From: Phytoseiulus persimilis
Taxonomy: Eukaryota > Arthropoda > Arachnida > Mesostigmata > Phytoseiidae
DNA length: 64,000 nucleotides
Reading direction: 5' to 3'
NCBI GenBank assembly: GCA_037576195.1
Contig: CM075103.1
Coordinates: 4,774,001-4,838,000, forward strand
Within the stretch, counting starts at the first letter, position 1. Each line of letters starts with the position of its first letter. Made by a program: the position numbers and the translations under genes. This document shows positions 38,813-51,182 of this stretch, in pieces. The notes below the pieces were generated by a model that was not told the DNA's origin, did no database searches, and was given only the letters and a program-made list of their open reading frames with translations.

Positions 38813-41800
38813 TTACCAAAAGTTTTGACAGCATACTCCTGGCGTATTTTTTGACCAAACGTTTTCCTTAGTATAAATCATCCCGCACTGATCTTGAAGT
38901 ATTTCACGGCTCGTGAGTACGAATTCGAGTGATACGCATCTTTCTCCGCCGAGCACAACAACGGTAGTTTCTATGCGTGCGGATTTGACGTCCATAGGGT
39001 CAAGCTATGCATCGCCAAGCAGAAGCTGACGCGAAAATTAACTGCAAGCCGCGATAACAGTTGCAACGGATATTTGTGTCCACTCGTAATGAAGTTCCTC
39101 TGACTATCCCATTGGCGTGAAATGAAGGCGGCTGATTCCTTTCTTGCCGCAGTATTGGAGATAACGCAGTAGGCTCGCCTCCTCGAACATTTCCAGTCCC
39201 ATACGAGTTCGACGCTGAAAGTCATGATGGGCCAGTCATTAAAGTCATGCTATGTGAATGAGCGTGGTAAATCTATCGCGGATGTTCACGTGAACTGAGG
39301 TTTCCTCGCCATCCCAGGGAGTACCCCGAGGGATCCGGGTCGTACGAGGTTGGAAGCTTTCCTCCAACAGTATGAGAATGTCTAGTGTTGGAACCCAAAA
39401 TCTATTAGGATGGAAGCCTCAGCATGTGCCCTATATGGACATGGCGATATAACTCAGTGTGTCTCGTCGATCCTCCGATTTTTCGCGGCATTTTCGCGGA
39501 CTTATCACACCTATTTCTTCTGTCATCTTATCTCCCAACTTCAAGCCCGAGAACGTTTCTCAGCCGAAGTATCGGATTTGCGGAATTCTGAGCTCGCTGC
39601 GAGGATGAAATATCGATGCTCGACCTTTCCGCCAGCGCAAAGAGCTCTGCGTCTGGACCAAACATTTGAGCAGAAAACTAATCTGGATCTCAACCCAGAG
39701 GGAGCGAAACAATGTTTTCACTTTGGATCACAGACAGACAGTCAGCCGGAGTCCCATGTCGCGTGAGGGGCGGCACAGCAGTCTATTTCAGATCGTAAAT
39801 AAAATCAGATTGGACCAACCAGCACGTTGAACAAACCGATCGACGCCAATATATCTGTCGGAAGTTGCATTTCTGAAGCGGATGAAACGCCGAGACGACC
39901 ACCGCGGCTACAACTCTCGCTCCTCTGTTTCTTCCTGCACCCTCCCTCAGCTTCCTCCCGGCGACTCTCCTCCTGGTGCAGCTCGTTCTTTTTGGCTTCG
40001 TTTTTCCTCCGGAGTTCAATTTCCTTCCCAGCGTGAAACGGAGTTTCACTGGAGCCCGTCTTCCTTCTTTGCCGGGCCGAGCCTTCGTTCGTGTTCCAAG
40101 CCCCCAGGTATCCGCTGGAGGAGGCTTCGACGGGCCACCTGCTGCTGCTGCAGCTGTTACTGGTAGTAGGCGAAGCGGGAGACTAAGAGTTTGGGAAGAC
40201 GTCGGTTTCCCGATGCCACGTAATTGCCAGCGGTGGAAATCTAGAGTTTCTTTGACAGTACACATGTCTTGCGCTGGAAGCGAAAGGAAGCACAGGCAAA
40301 GGAGTCGCGACTGCAGGAACCATATGAAGGCGACGATTCACAACGCGGTCGTTTGTCGGCCTCATGAAATCGCTCCCCTGTCTCCGTCTCGCCGCTCCTC
40401 AGGGCCAGGGCTCCTCTGATGATGCAATCCGTTGCGTCACCAACTAGAGAGGAGGGAAAAATTTGACGCTTTGAAAACTCGAGGCTCGGAGTGTGCGACT
40501 AATGTTTGGTTTTAGAGCCTCCCAGGGCGGGTGTTCCGTCCCGGCTTCCGCAACCGCAGAGGAAAATAGCGGGCGAAAATTATCCCAAATCCGACCGCTT
40601 CCTTTGCTGAACTTGACTCTGATGACTATCCCCGGCTCGGTTCTTCGGTCGCTAGCTCGGTCGCATCGAATAAATGTCTGACAGTGCCTAATGAATCCGT
40701 TTCGAAACGAATTTGAATCGAAAATGGTCTTTTGTTCGCTCATCTGCTCGGTTTATGCTCGTCGGCTCCACTCTCCGCCCGGTGGTTCGGGCAGATCCTC
40801 GATCTGACGACGGCGTTATCCAAATGACTAGTCCTTTCGGAAGAAGCAATCGATGACGAGAGAACTGAGAGAGTTTTCTTATGCCTTGAGGGAGGATTTT
40901 CGGCGATAGTCTGATGTGTCGATAGAACTATATGATAGTGACAGGAGCTGGGGAAGTCGGAATATTTCATATAACACTTCGCAGAGACCCGGTTGAATGG
41001 ATCAAAAATTCAGGACTGCTCCTGGTTCGTGAATATCGTTCTCCGGGTATGAGCATCGGGCATGATTCATCCTTCCCCCTCAGGAGTTTCGAGCGAAGGG
41101 TCTTCGGTGTAGGATCCATGATATCTGGAGGCCGAAATATCTGCACATGCAGAGAAAGTTCGGCTTCGGAGCTGTGATCGTGATTTATCGTACACACAGA
41201 CAAGCTGCGGTTCTGCTACTCGTCAATTTTAATACTTTTCCTTGTTCGACTAATTCCAGAAGGAACTCCTGCATGGATCCAATTGGAAACGAGACTTTCC
41301 TATCCCCGCCAATTTGCCAAATCTGAAAGAGACACTGCGTTCATTCTTAGATGTCTGAGAGGAGTTGGTGTTCGGGTTCAGTTCGGCTCCTATATCGCCC
41401 AGCGATGTGAGGAAGAGAGCCGACAGCTTCGCAGTACATCGGCGGGTGAATCGTAAATACCAATGGAGGTAGAAGCGGCTATATACGAACAACAGTCAAC
41501 CGTACTGGTTCCGACAGGGCACTCGCATCAGTATAGTCGAATTCTTCCATTCTCGTTCTTCTCGGTCCCATAGTCGATATGAACTCAGTACGACCTCCAT
41601 TCCTCTGACAAGACTTGATTCCCGAACGAGTGATGTCACGATCGGAATGTTACTGTCATCATCCAGCAATTCTAACCGGCCGGAACGAGCCGACATGATT
41701 TGGTGATTCCCGATTTCGAATATGGTCAAATCATCTCTCATTCAACAGGATCACCACACTAAAATCGCGAATCTCCGACCCGGAAACAAGCTCTCCACGA

Positions 41801-43498
41801 GCGCGATTGCTGGAACTTACGCGATCGACTTACCCCGTGGGTCGGCCGTCGACCCGAGGTTTCAAAGCGGATCGGCGCTGTCAACCCCTCCGGCAGCCAG
41901 ACCATCTCGGAGACCGCAAATCATCGGAAGGAGAATCCGAATGATATCCAGCCGCTCTCGGGCTCGGAATCCAGCTCGATAGAGGCCTGTGATCGATTGC
42001 CAAAGCTGCAAAATGCTCCGATATTCTCTTGCCTCGGAACGACCCGAGGCTACGTTTGTGCGTGTATGTTTGTGCCAGCGGAGGAGCTGGTCGTCTGTGG
42101 TCCATGGTCAGATAGGAAGAGATAAGCGTAGCAGGACAGACAGGACAGGCCTCGGATCGAAACCCTACGCGGATGAAAGGAGACCCCGTCAAGAGATCGA
42201 GTTAGCTGAGCCATGCAAGAGAATTTGAGCACTTTGCTGACAGTCTCCGCTACGCGGCTTACTCGCCACGACCGGAAAAGCCAAAAATTGGAAAAGTCCA
42301 AGCGGAGAAAACACTCCTCGAGCTCGATCAGGTGCGTCGCAGCCTGCGAGCCTCCCGGAGCGCACGCACTCCGCACAGAACGCGGCTTATGTTGGGGTTC
42401 GTAGCTGAACGAAACAAATTATATATTAAGTTACAGCGTGGAAGGAGAAGCGGATATTGTTGCCGCTACGCGTTTCTAGGATCGTTAGCAGGGCGTTAAG
42501 AGCAGCTCGAGGCACGCAAACAGAACGACTCAGCAGCGGAATTAGCTTTTTGCTCCCGAGTCGCCGAAAGCATGAGAACGATTCGTCGTTGAGTGAATCG
42601 AACCCATTCGGAATCCCGATGGCGGAGAGACCGCCATCGGCGGCGGGCCTCGCGGCTTAAGCTCTCAGAGGAAAGTAGTCCGCTTTCATCGGCTGCTTCT
42701 CTCCGGGAGAGTTTCCAACCAGCAGCAGGGAGAAAAATGGCTTCAATGTTGTGTTCCGCGACCAGACACGGCTGTTCTCTGGGGAAAAGCGACCTCTCTC
42801 CCCGATCTATTTCTCGCTGCTTATTGGGAACACAAGCTTCGTAATAGACTAAGCGTACGTCGTGCATATGCGGCCTGGAGCAGCTGGTGAGGTCAACCGA
42901 AAGCGGAGATGATTGAGATCACCAGATTAGAGCCGCTGCTGCTGCTGCTGCCGCCGCCGTCGCTATGATGATGAGCACCCGCTATTAGTTGTACTAGTAA
43001 TCCGATAGGTCAACGCGTGTGTGATTGGCTCTGTCAGCTTTGATGAGGTCTCACTGCCAGTGGCACCCGCACCAGCCGTCGAAGCCGCCCGAGAATAATC
43101 ACGAACGAGGCAGTCTTGTTTAGTTCGCGGTGCGCCCGGGAAGAGAATCCGGCACGATGCCCAACATTTCGGATGCTCGCAAATGGAGAGATCTCGACAG
43201 TTGAAGCTTCTCCGTCACGCATGACTCCGCGCGCGCTCCTCCGCTGTTTCGCATGATGCAGGTGACTGAATGCTAGACGGTTTTCTCTCGAAGCGATTCC
43301 TTTCTACATTTTCTCCAGAGTTCCGATCGTTTCGCCACGGAGGATCACCAAGCGCGAGACCAGGAGACGAGTAGCCTTCAGGAGGCATGTTCAAAGGATC
43401 CAGAATCGGATCAGCTGGGAAAACTCGGAAGTTTGCGCCGATGCGGCCGCCAAATGTTTAAAACAAGAATCTGTGTTGGATGTCTGATGGAAGTGCTG

Positions 43499-43504
43499 TT
43501 TATT
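43499..43504 (-). promoter_or_regulatory. Poly(A) signal overlapping the CPLANE1-like stop codon
   Basis: Read on the minus strand, this is AATAAA. The TAA stop of the gene (43,500-43,502) lies inside the hexamer, so the signal straddles the end of the coding region. Confidence 0.65.
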
Positions 43505-46500
43505 CACTGGAAGACCGACCGTCAATGATCATGGTCGTGTGCACACCACTCTCGGTGGACCGTACTTTGAGTCGCAAACCCGACCGAGACGAGCCCGGCT
43601 TCGAGCCAACTCGCAACGACGATCTCAGCCCTCTAGTTGACGTCTGATACTTCTGTATACTCCGAGATGTGAGCTCTCGAATGCGCCTCATGGACTCCTC
43701 GAACTTCCCCTCACCAGGGATCTGCGTCATCGAGAACGGTCGGCCTTTCGAACTCGCTCGTGTGTCTTCGAGGGCTATCTGTTCAATTTCCTCTTCCAGA
43801 TCGAAGAAGTCGTCGTCTTTGACCTTGTCTTCGTCACGCGCCATCATTTGTTTCTGCAGCTTTGAAATTCGTTCCAAACTTTTCAGAGCTGTATCGAGCC
43901 GTCGGACCAACTTTTTGCCGGCCGACTGCTGGTCCGCTTGAACCGAAGCATCCGAGGTCGAGAACGATTTCTGGAACTTGCATCGAGGCGACGATAACGT
44001 TTCTTGTTGTTGGCGTTGCTGCTCCGGTTGAAATTCCTCGTTCCTGCGGAGGGAAAGAGAGGACAGCGTCGATCAGAGAAGGGTCCTCGGGTTGGTGCTC
44101 GGGTTTTCACCGAAACAGTCCGGGATGAGGAAACAGCAACTCACTCTTCGTAGTTGTCGTCCTCCTCTATGGCGACGTCGACGATGGGATTGAAACGAAC
44201 CCTCTTCACTTGGTCTAGATCCAGATGGAGCAGAATCCCGCATATGAACGCGCGACTCGACACTATCTTCGCGCTGAGCAGCAGGTCGCTCAGAACACAT
44301 AAATCCACTTTGGCACCGCTTTTCAGTCGCGCCTGGTTCACGTTCACCGAATCCAGTTTCCCTTTGAGGCTATCCTGGTTCGCCAGCACGATATCCGCTT
44401 GCTTCACGTGAGACAATCGCGTTGCTTTCTTCGTGGAAAGGAACGCTCTCTCGAGGCAGCTTAACGAAGAAACATTTACCTCCGCTTTTCTGGTTGGTTG
44501 CCTCAGCTTTGTCCGCGCGTTACAAAGATCTTGACAAAACGTGTCGTAAAAGTCGCAGAGGGCTTTGCGTTGAGCTTCCTCTTCGGAGCGACTGGGCGTA
44601 TAAACCATCTGAGCTAAATTCGAAAGCCAGTGTGACGGTATAAAACTGTTCAGATACAGCTGTTGAGCCAACTGGATCGACTCCACACTCTCCGACCCCT
44701 GCGAGGGAGAGAGAGAACGGGCTCGAGCTCACTCCAAATCGGATCTGATAAGGTCAGGCTTAATTATCAAAGTAGACACAGGAATCCCATCGCTGCCCAG
44801 TCGTCGCGGGAAATAGAAGTTCTTACCTGAAACAGCAGTCGTCTCAACTGGAAACAGAATAACATGTTCACGAAACAAGTGAGCAGGGAAATTTCCCGGT
44901 GGTTGCAATTTGGCACATCCTCAACATGGTCCTCTCCTTGGAAAATTGATGACAATGAATCCAAAAGGTGAGGGTAGGTCTCGCTGCATATCAAGAGCAG
45001 TTGAATGCCCCGACAAACGAGCTGCAGTCGGGAGGGCTGGTGGGGGAGAAAATTGGCATCCTCGTTAGAATCTGATGATCCCCCTCACTGACCTCGGGTC
45101 ATACGAGGAAACCGATTCGTCGTACAAAGCAATCCTTTTCATGCCGACCATTCGTCAAACGAAGGTTTCTCCATCGGCGGGGAGCGTTTAACGAGTGGTT
45201 CTATGGGTGGCTCTTGCCACGCGGAACAGTTTCTTGATATCGCGGACTGACCACGATAGCTGCAGCCAGTTCAATACCTCAGCCATGGTCGGAGGCAGCG
45301 CCAGAAAATCCAGGGCTCTGATCCCTCACGCCCAGAGAAGAAATCCTGTCATCAATTGCTACGGGTCATATAGTGGCGGTTGTCCCGGTACTGGAGAAAT
45401 CCCGCCGAGTCCCGATGACTCCCTGGTCCGTCGAATGCGGTTGTCCAGACTGATACGAATCCGATCGCACGCGGAGAATCAACCGAGTGGTGAGCGAATT
45501 ATGACTCGGATTCGAGTTAGCGAAGGAATGGAGTTCACTATGCCTACCTGGCTTGTGAGGTCAGACTCGACCTCGACCGTGATCAGCATGGCTTGAGGCG
45601 AGTCGAACGTCGTTCGTGAGCACTCTTGGAGAAACTCACTGAGGAGGAGATCGAGCGTCTCAACGAACAAATCATCGCTTGTCACGGGATTAAGCCTCAG
45701 GAAGTTGGCGACCACGGTCGTGATTGAGGAGTTGTGCAGTTCCCCATCGAGCTCGTTCAAACTGGATATGATGAAATCTCTGAGGGCTTCGCCAGCTCGG
45801 CGTAACTCATGCAGGGAAATGGCAACGAGAGCCTCGACGTCATGCTGTCCCAGGCGGCCACTGAGCTCGAGCGCGTCCCTCCAGTATCCCGCGAGGAACA
45901 AGAGCTCGAAAGCCTGCGAATTCCAGTAGAAAGATTCGAGTTAGATTGTACTCTAAAACCGGCGTTGAGAACATGATGGAGACCAGTGTTCCGGGAACGC
46001 ACCACGGAGGGCTGCTTTATTTTAGACGCGAAGCTGCGAAACAAGTGGCGAGCTTTGGGAGCTCTCTGGAGAACCTCGAAGAGTTGAGGGCCTTGGGAAC
46101 TGAGGACAATGATGAGCGCTTCGAAAGCTCTTATTTCTTGTTTCGTATCCAGGAGACGTTTCATCAGTTCCTTGGACTGCGACGATATCTCTGCAAAATG
46201 TCGTCGCTGATGATTTCTCCGAAGTGAGGACCTCGAAACTGGAACCGACGATTCTGCGTGAGTTCTTTCAGCACAGATTCCGCGGTTCATGAGTAGAGCT
46301 CACCTGCGTGTTGCACCAAGCAGTTCATCGCACCCACCGTGTCCCCGTTGTAATAACATTCGGTGATACTACTCGCCCTCCTCCTCGGGGCTCGGGGCTC
46401 TAAGCGAACATGTGTCGACGATCGGTTCCCAGCATCGAAAATTCTCAGAGCGGCCTCGTATCGGTTGAGCATTTCGTCTCGGTACTTCTTGTTCTTGTCG

Positions 46501-48994
46501 ACCTTCATGAAGCGCCGCATGGCGAATACCATCAGCTTCACTATGGGAACTGATTCCAACTGGACAGCCCAGTCCAACAAAGCACAGAACACTCGACAAA
46601 TCTCTCTTAGTTGTGCTGAAATCATAAAATCATCCGTTGAGGCTCTTGAGGTTACGCTCAAACCGTCCGGATATTTGGCGGGATCTGAACCCTCCCACAA
46701 ATCTTCTGCGATCGGGTAACACTCACTTTCGTGACACAGTGCAAGACCTTGACTAAGATTCTTCCTGACAACGGCCAACAACAGGATGTGATCTTTGTGC
46801 AAGGTCTTCAGAGAGGCGAGGTGAAGACACAGCTCACTGAGAATCGCAACGGATAATGGCTGTGCGCTCAGGAGCTTGCCAAGGTATATTGTGTGACCTC
46901 TCGGCTCGACCGAGATAGAGAAAACCTCAGAGCCGGTTACAATCAACGCGTCCGAGAAAAGGGATAGATGGGGCCTTAGCTGCAGCGGTTCTCCTCTGCG
47001 GGAAGCGAGAACGAGAGTCAGTTTCAGAATTATAAACCGAACCCAGGGTGAATTTTGCTCCGGACCGAAAATCAGTCGACGTTATATATTAGAAGCCCGT
47101 TTACACTTCCACGTTGACGACGTGCATCCAATGAGCGGGGACTCCGTGCTCGCTGCCCGTTTGCTCGAAACCGAAGAGACTGTTCATGAACTTGGCCAGG
47201 ATAGCCAGTTTTCCTCCAGGAGACAGAACTAGGATGAGTTCGGAGTTCCGGCACCACGTTGCGTTCACCACGGCCTCTTCTGAGAACTCTCGTTGGAAAT
47301 GTGCTAATGACGATGAGTTTTGGACGAGATGGATCGCTGACGGCGACAGCAAGAGGAAGCACGAGAGATCTGGGGATGGCATCAAGGAGCCGCACGGGGA
47401 GAATGACGGAGACGCTTCCCGGATTCGCCATTGATTCTGTTCGTCGAAGCGGAAGAGAAGAATCTTAGAGAAGGTTCTGAACTTTTGACCAGTTTGAAAT
47501 CGAGGAGTTCATGACGGAGTCTTCGATTGCGAAACCTGCTGACTCACTTTATCCAGAAATTTGCGGCCGATGTTGCACACGATGAGACGATGATCGTTGA
47601 GTAGCCAAGCGAATGTCGCATAGATATCGCTAGAATTCGAGACCGAGCAACCAACAAGCCTCACGGTGACCGACTCGGGCAGGACGAAAGGACAGGAGAA
47701 GGCCTCCCATGAAAGGCTTCGTACGCTGAATTGGTACACGCAGAGTGTACCACTGCTGATCAAGATGTTGCCATCGTTGTCGACGCAAATTTGCTCGACT
47801 GAAATATGTATCCCGGCTCGTTGATCCTCGAGTACATCCTCGTGGTTCCCACGAACTTTCTTACGTGGATTCTTCCCTTCGCATTCCGATAACGGATATG
47901 GAAACCGATTCCTCACCCTTTGACTTCTCCAGACCGGGCGAGTCCACCCATTGTGCGTGATTGAGGTTGTCGAAACGGAATATTCGACCGTTTTCCGTGG
48001 CACCAGCGACATAGTTCCCTGTTCCCGCGAAACAAGTTTTAATTGTTGTGTCGGAACTGAGTGGGTCCGAATGAGTTTTTTTTTTTTAAAAACACCAGGC
48101 AGTGTCCTTGAACTGGCGGCAGCTTTTCGAGTCGGCGGAGGGCCGAGGTAAAATATGAATTCATACAACACATATCGATCTCGGAGCTGTTTCCGATTCG
48201 GAGTCACGCCATCATAAAATCTCGGGATGATAGAGTTGGATCTCACTCCGGAATAGGCGAAAATACGGTCGAAGGAGGGAGCAAACGTCGGGTTCGGGCT
48301 CTGACCTTTCAGGAGGGAACTAACCTTTTTCAGATGCTGCGAGGACTTTCGCTCGCGTCAGAAAGCCCAACTTCCGAGTAAGGCGAGTGGAAGATTGGTT
48401 TCTCTCGAGAACCGTGACTGTCGACGAATCGACCACGAGAATATCATCCTGGAAATATCGGCGTGTCACATCGAAAGCGACTGCACCACAAATTCCTCTC
48501 CCGCCGCTGATTGGCATTCCGGGAAATCTCGGAAAATAGTGGCATGACTTGTCATCCACCTCGAGGAAATGCGGGAATTCCCCGACATCGATCAAGAGCA
48601 CGATTTGTCCCAGAACTGGAATATTTGAGAGTCGGTTCGACCCAACACAAATTGCTCCGGTGAATTCGAACGAGAATATTTAACGGATTTTCATTCCGAC
48701 TTTTGTTGCGTCTCACTGCATTACGCTCCAGAGAGAACTTCTTGTCTAGGGGTCTGGGAAAGTTTTTAATGAGATTTGTGAGCTGCCGGACAGCTCTTCA
48801 TTTTTCCAGAGACAGTCTCGTTTGCCGAGAATGCATTCGGAGTTTACTCGGAGAATCATTCGACTCTCGAATGATGCTTCTGCGGCGGAATAGCCCAGAC
48901 GGGAACAGCCAATACTTGCCTTCTCACCGTGCGGAACAGTCTTGGTATAGTCGTTGATTGCCAACCGGCCGCGAGACGCTAGCTCCACTTTCAT
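43500..48994 (-). CDS. CPLANE1: CPLANE1 (JBTS17)-like ciliogenesis protein, multi-exon
   Basis: CPLANE1 belongs to the CPLANE complex, which helps recruit intraflagellar transport proteins at the ciliary base. Coding blocks with GT-AG junctions that keep phase are 48928-48994, 48325-48615, 48096-about 48309, 47917-48018, 47549-47798, 47105-47481, 46304-46995, 45950-46238 and 45548-45911. Less certain blocks follow near 45230-45440, 44827-45000, 44148-44700 and 43500-44045. Roughly the first 450 residues look like beta-propeller blades, for example GRIFRFDN and GNILISSG. A propeller exit, NATWCRNSELILVLSPGGKL followed by an ALIVTGSEVFSIS segment, resembles the equivalent region of vertebrate CPLANE1. 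The remainder is helical. The product is about 1,400 residues against about 3,200 in human, so the C-terminal half is much shorter or missed. The junction between the second and third blocks is unresolved. The gene is certain; the family is a recollection-based inference. Confidence 0.55.
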
Positions 48995-49349
48995 GGCGAC
49001 TGCGGACTCTCATCGGAGGCGCCGCTCGAGCTCCGATGTCGGACTCGTCCTCTGTATTGGATTGGTTTCCATGGTTCCATCAACAGAGCGCTCGTTTCGA
49101 GTGAGGCATGTTTACTCATGAATGTACGGACTGTTTCGTGACCGTTTGCAGCCGCCTGGAGGATGTATCAAGAGAGCAGTCCGATTCTCGATCCGAATAA
49201 GCACCGAGACTCTCAAACTCACAATATTCTCTTTATTATGATGAAATAATATAAGATTTCTGTCTGAATTAAGATCGCCTTCCGTGCGGGAATCGCTATC
49301 GGTAGTGAGTCCCCTGCGGAAACACAAAATGAGTCGAGGATACCGGGCA
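48995..49349. other. Intergenic spacer, 3' UTR of PARPBP-like gene and promoter of CPLANE1-like gene
   Basis: These 355 bases separate two minus-strand genes. They hold the presumed 3' UTR and poly(A) signal of the PARPBP-like gene, then the short upstream region of the CPLANE1-like ATG at 48,994. I see no convincing TATA box in front of that ATG. Confidence 0.6.
49232..49237 (-). promoter_or_regulatory. Poly(A) signal of the PARPBP-like gene
   Basis: AATAAA on the minus strand, about 113 bases after the TGA stop at 49,350-49,352. It lies in A/T-rich DNA, unlike the GC-rich surroundings. Confidence 0.7.
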
Positions 49350-51182
49350 TCATATCTGTGCAAAGAAAGAATGAAGAGAAAGTTGGTTACGATTTTCTTC
49401 CTTCGTTTTTTTCTTAGGTTTGGGCTTGACTTTCACGGTCGCAGTTGACGATTTAGGCGCGGGAAGATTCTCTTGATCCAGGGCGCTCACGAGTTTCAAC
49501 CGTTTCTTCGGCCTTTTTTCTTTCGCATCGCCGTCCTTGCGTTTTGCTACAGTTTTTATCACAGGTGTATCTTGGTTTTTACTCCGAGCCGTGAGTCCCA
49601 CCAGGGGTTTTGAAGGCGTGCACTCGCCGACTCTCTGATCTGCTTCGTTGACTTTCGCCGGGAGGTTTTCTTCGAAAAGGTGTAGTCTAGGCGCTTCGGG
49701 CTCGTACTTCACGCAGAAAGCGAGTGCGTGTTTGGGAGGCGGCGAAGGCGGTGGGGGAACTCTTTCGAGAAGAGGTACGAAATCTCCATCATCATCCTTG
49801 CTCTCGGCAGGAGATCGGAACAGTCTGAACAAGGTCTGAGATCCGACAGGAGTCTTACTCGGCGTCGCGGCCGAAAACGGACTGCACAGCATTTTACTGA
49901 CACTCCGATGGTAACCGAGAGTAGCGAGCTCATCGGCTAGTGTGCGGAGCGCGGAAATCGTGTTTCGTCCGATTATTCCCTGTGGGATGCTGGAGTCTGT
50001 AGCGATCCCCTGATCGCGAATACGTTCCGATAAAGTCTTGACGATGTCGCGAGCTCTATCTATCATTGAAATTTTGATCGAGCTGCTGGCGATGGTTTTG
50101 GAGAGCTTGCTCAGAATACAGCTCGTTATTTTGTTGATCGCGACCGAGGCATTCGGATTGTCTTCAATGACCGTTTGGAGCTTGTCCATGACGTCCACGA
50201 AGTTTGAGAGTTCCTTCCCGTAGGCTGAGATCGGGCAGTTCTCGGAAGCCGCGTGGCACCCTCCAGCCAAACGTTTCTTCATAACGTAAGATAGCACAAA
50301 TTGATAGATCGGCGACTTCTCCTGTGAGGCCGCTCGTTTGATCACAGTGAAACCATCGTGCGTGAGGTTGACCAGTGGGCAAGCCAGAGCACAAGCTATG
50401 GCAATTTCGTCTCGAGTGTTAACCAGGAGGTTCAGAAAAGATTTGAGGATCGTGAAGGTGTACTCCAGTGACTGCGATTGCTTCGGACATGACACTTCCT
50501 TGGGGTGGCATCCGTCAAGTTTTTCGTATTTGATTTGACTTGAAACCACCTCCGTGACGGTCCCATCCATGGGGAGTTCGGTCTGAACTTTCCGAAGACA
50601 TTTATTTCTGGCCAAGAATGATATCGCGGAACTTTGCCAGACGTTCCTTACACTGCCCTCAATCCGGAAGGACTTTTGGAGATCATCTTCCAGGAGCTGG
50701 CGGTTGTTCTCGAGGAGTCGCAACAGGCCAAATTGGTCGATGGCATTGCACTCCTTCAAGAAACTCCTGCAATGTTTAGAAATTGTAACAATCTCGATAA
50801 AATTCAGGAGTCGCGCGCGAGTCGCGTGAAATGAAATTTACCGATAGGCAGATGTGGTCGGATCTGTCTCTCCGGCGAAGTAGGCGGTATGCGCAGCGAT
50901 CACGCTCGAAGTGGTTACGTTGAACTCGCCATGAGTTTCGTGATTGAGCCGAGAGCAGACAACTTTGAGACTTTCGAAGAACTCTTTGTGGGACAATACG
51001 GTACTCTGCCAGCTGTTCAACAGAGAGTGCTTCCTTGCCAAACTGACTAGATAAGAGAAAATGGTTGGAGTGGAAACATCGTCGAAAGTTTCCGTGCACA
51101 GCACCAGCTGACAATCTGGGAGCCGCTGTCGAACACTCGGCGCATGCGGAGCGCGGTTCTCTTCGAACAGTAGCACCTGCAT
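49350..51182 (-). CDS. PARPBP: PARPBP/PARI-like PCNA-interacting partner
   Basis: PARI is recruited by PCNA at replication forks and restrains homologous recombination, chiefly by acting on RAD51. Two exons: 50842-51182 and 49350-50766. The 75-base intron has a GTAAAT donor and a TTGCAG acceptor, and joining preserves phase. The first exon and the start of the second match the N-terminal pattern of PARI: a GEF(N/T)V segment, then a YRSFLKECNAIDQFGLLRLL stretch like the FLKNSNMLDLIDVYQKC region of the human protein. The middle is helical; the last 150 residues are Pro/Lys-rich and presumably disordered. The protein ends QLSLHSFFAQI, a perfect PIP box (QxxLxxFF) placed at the extreme C-terminus as in PARI. 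Length is about 585 codons against 579 in human. The ATG at 51,182 is the first plausible one; a further 5' exon cannot be excluded. Confidence 0.75.

Larger units (their letters stand above)
31501..43490. other. Coding-poor DNA, part 5
   Basis: No confident gene. GC content appears to fall towards the right and simple repeats thin out. A TC/GA hairpin lies at 31,812-31,833, a G11 run at 36,376-36,386 and GCT/GCC units at about 42,934-42,960. On the minus strand, 37,979-38,812 reads in one frame with three internal stops and a mildly protein-like composition; it is listed separately as a weak candidate. Confidence 0.55.
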
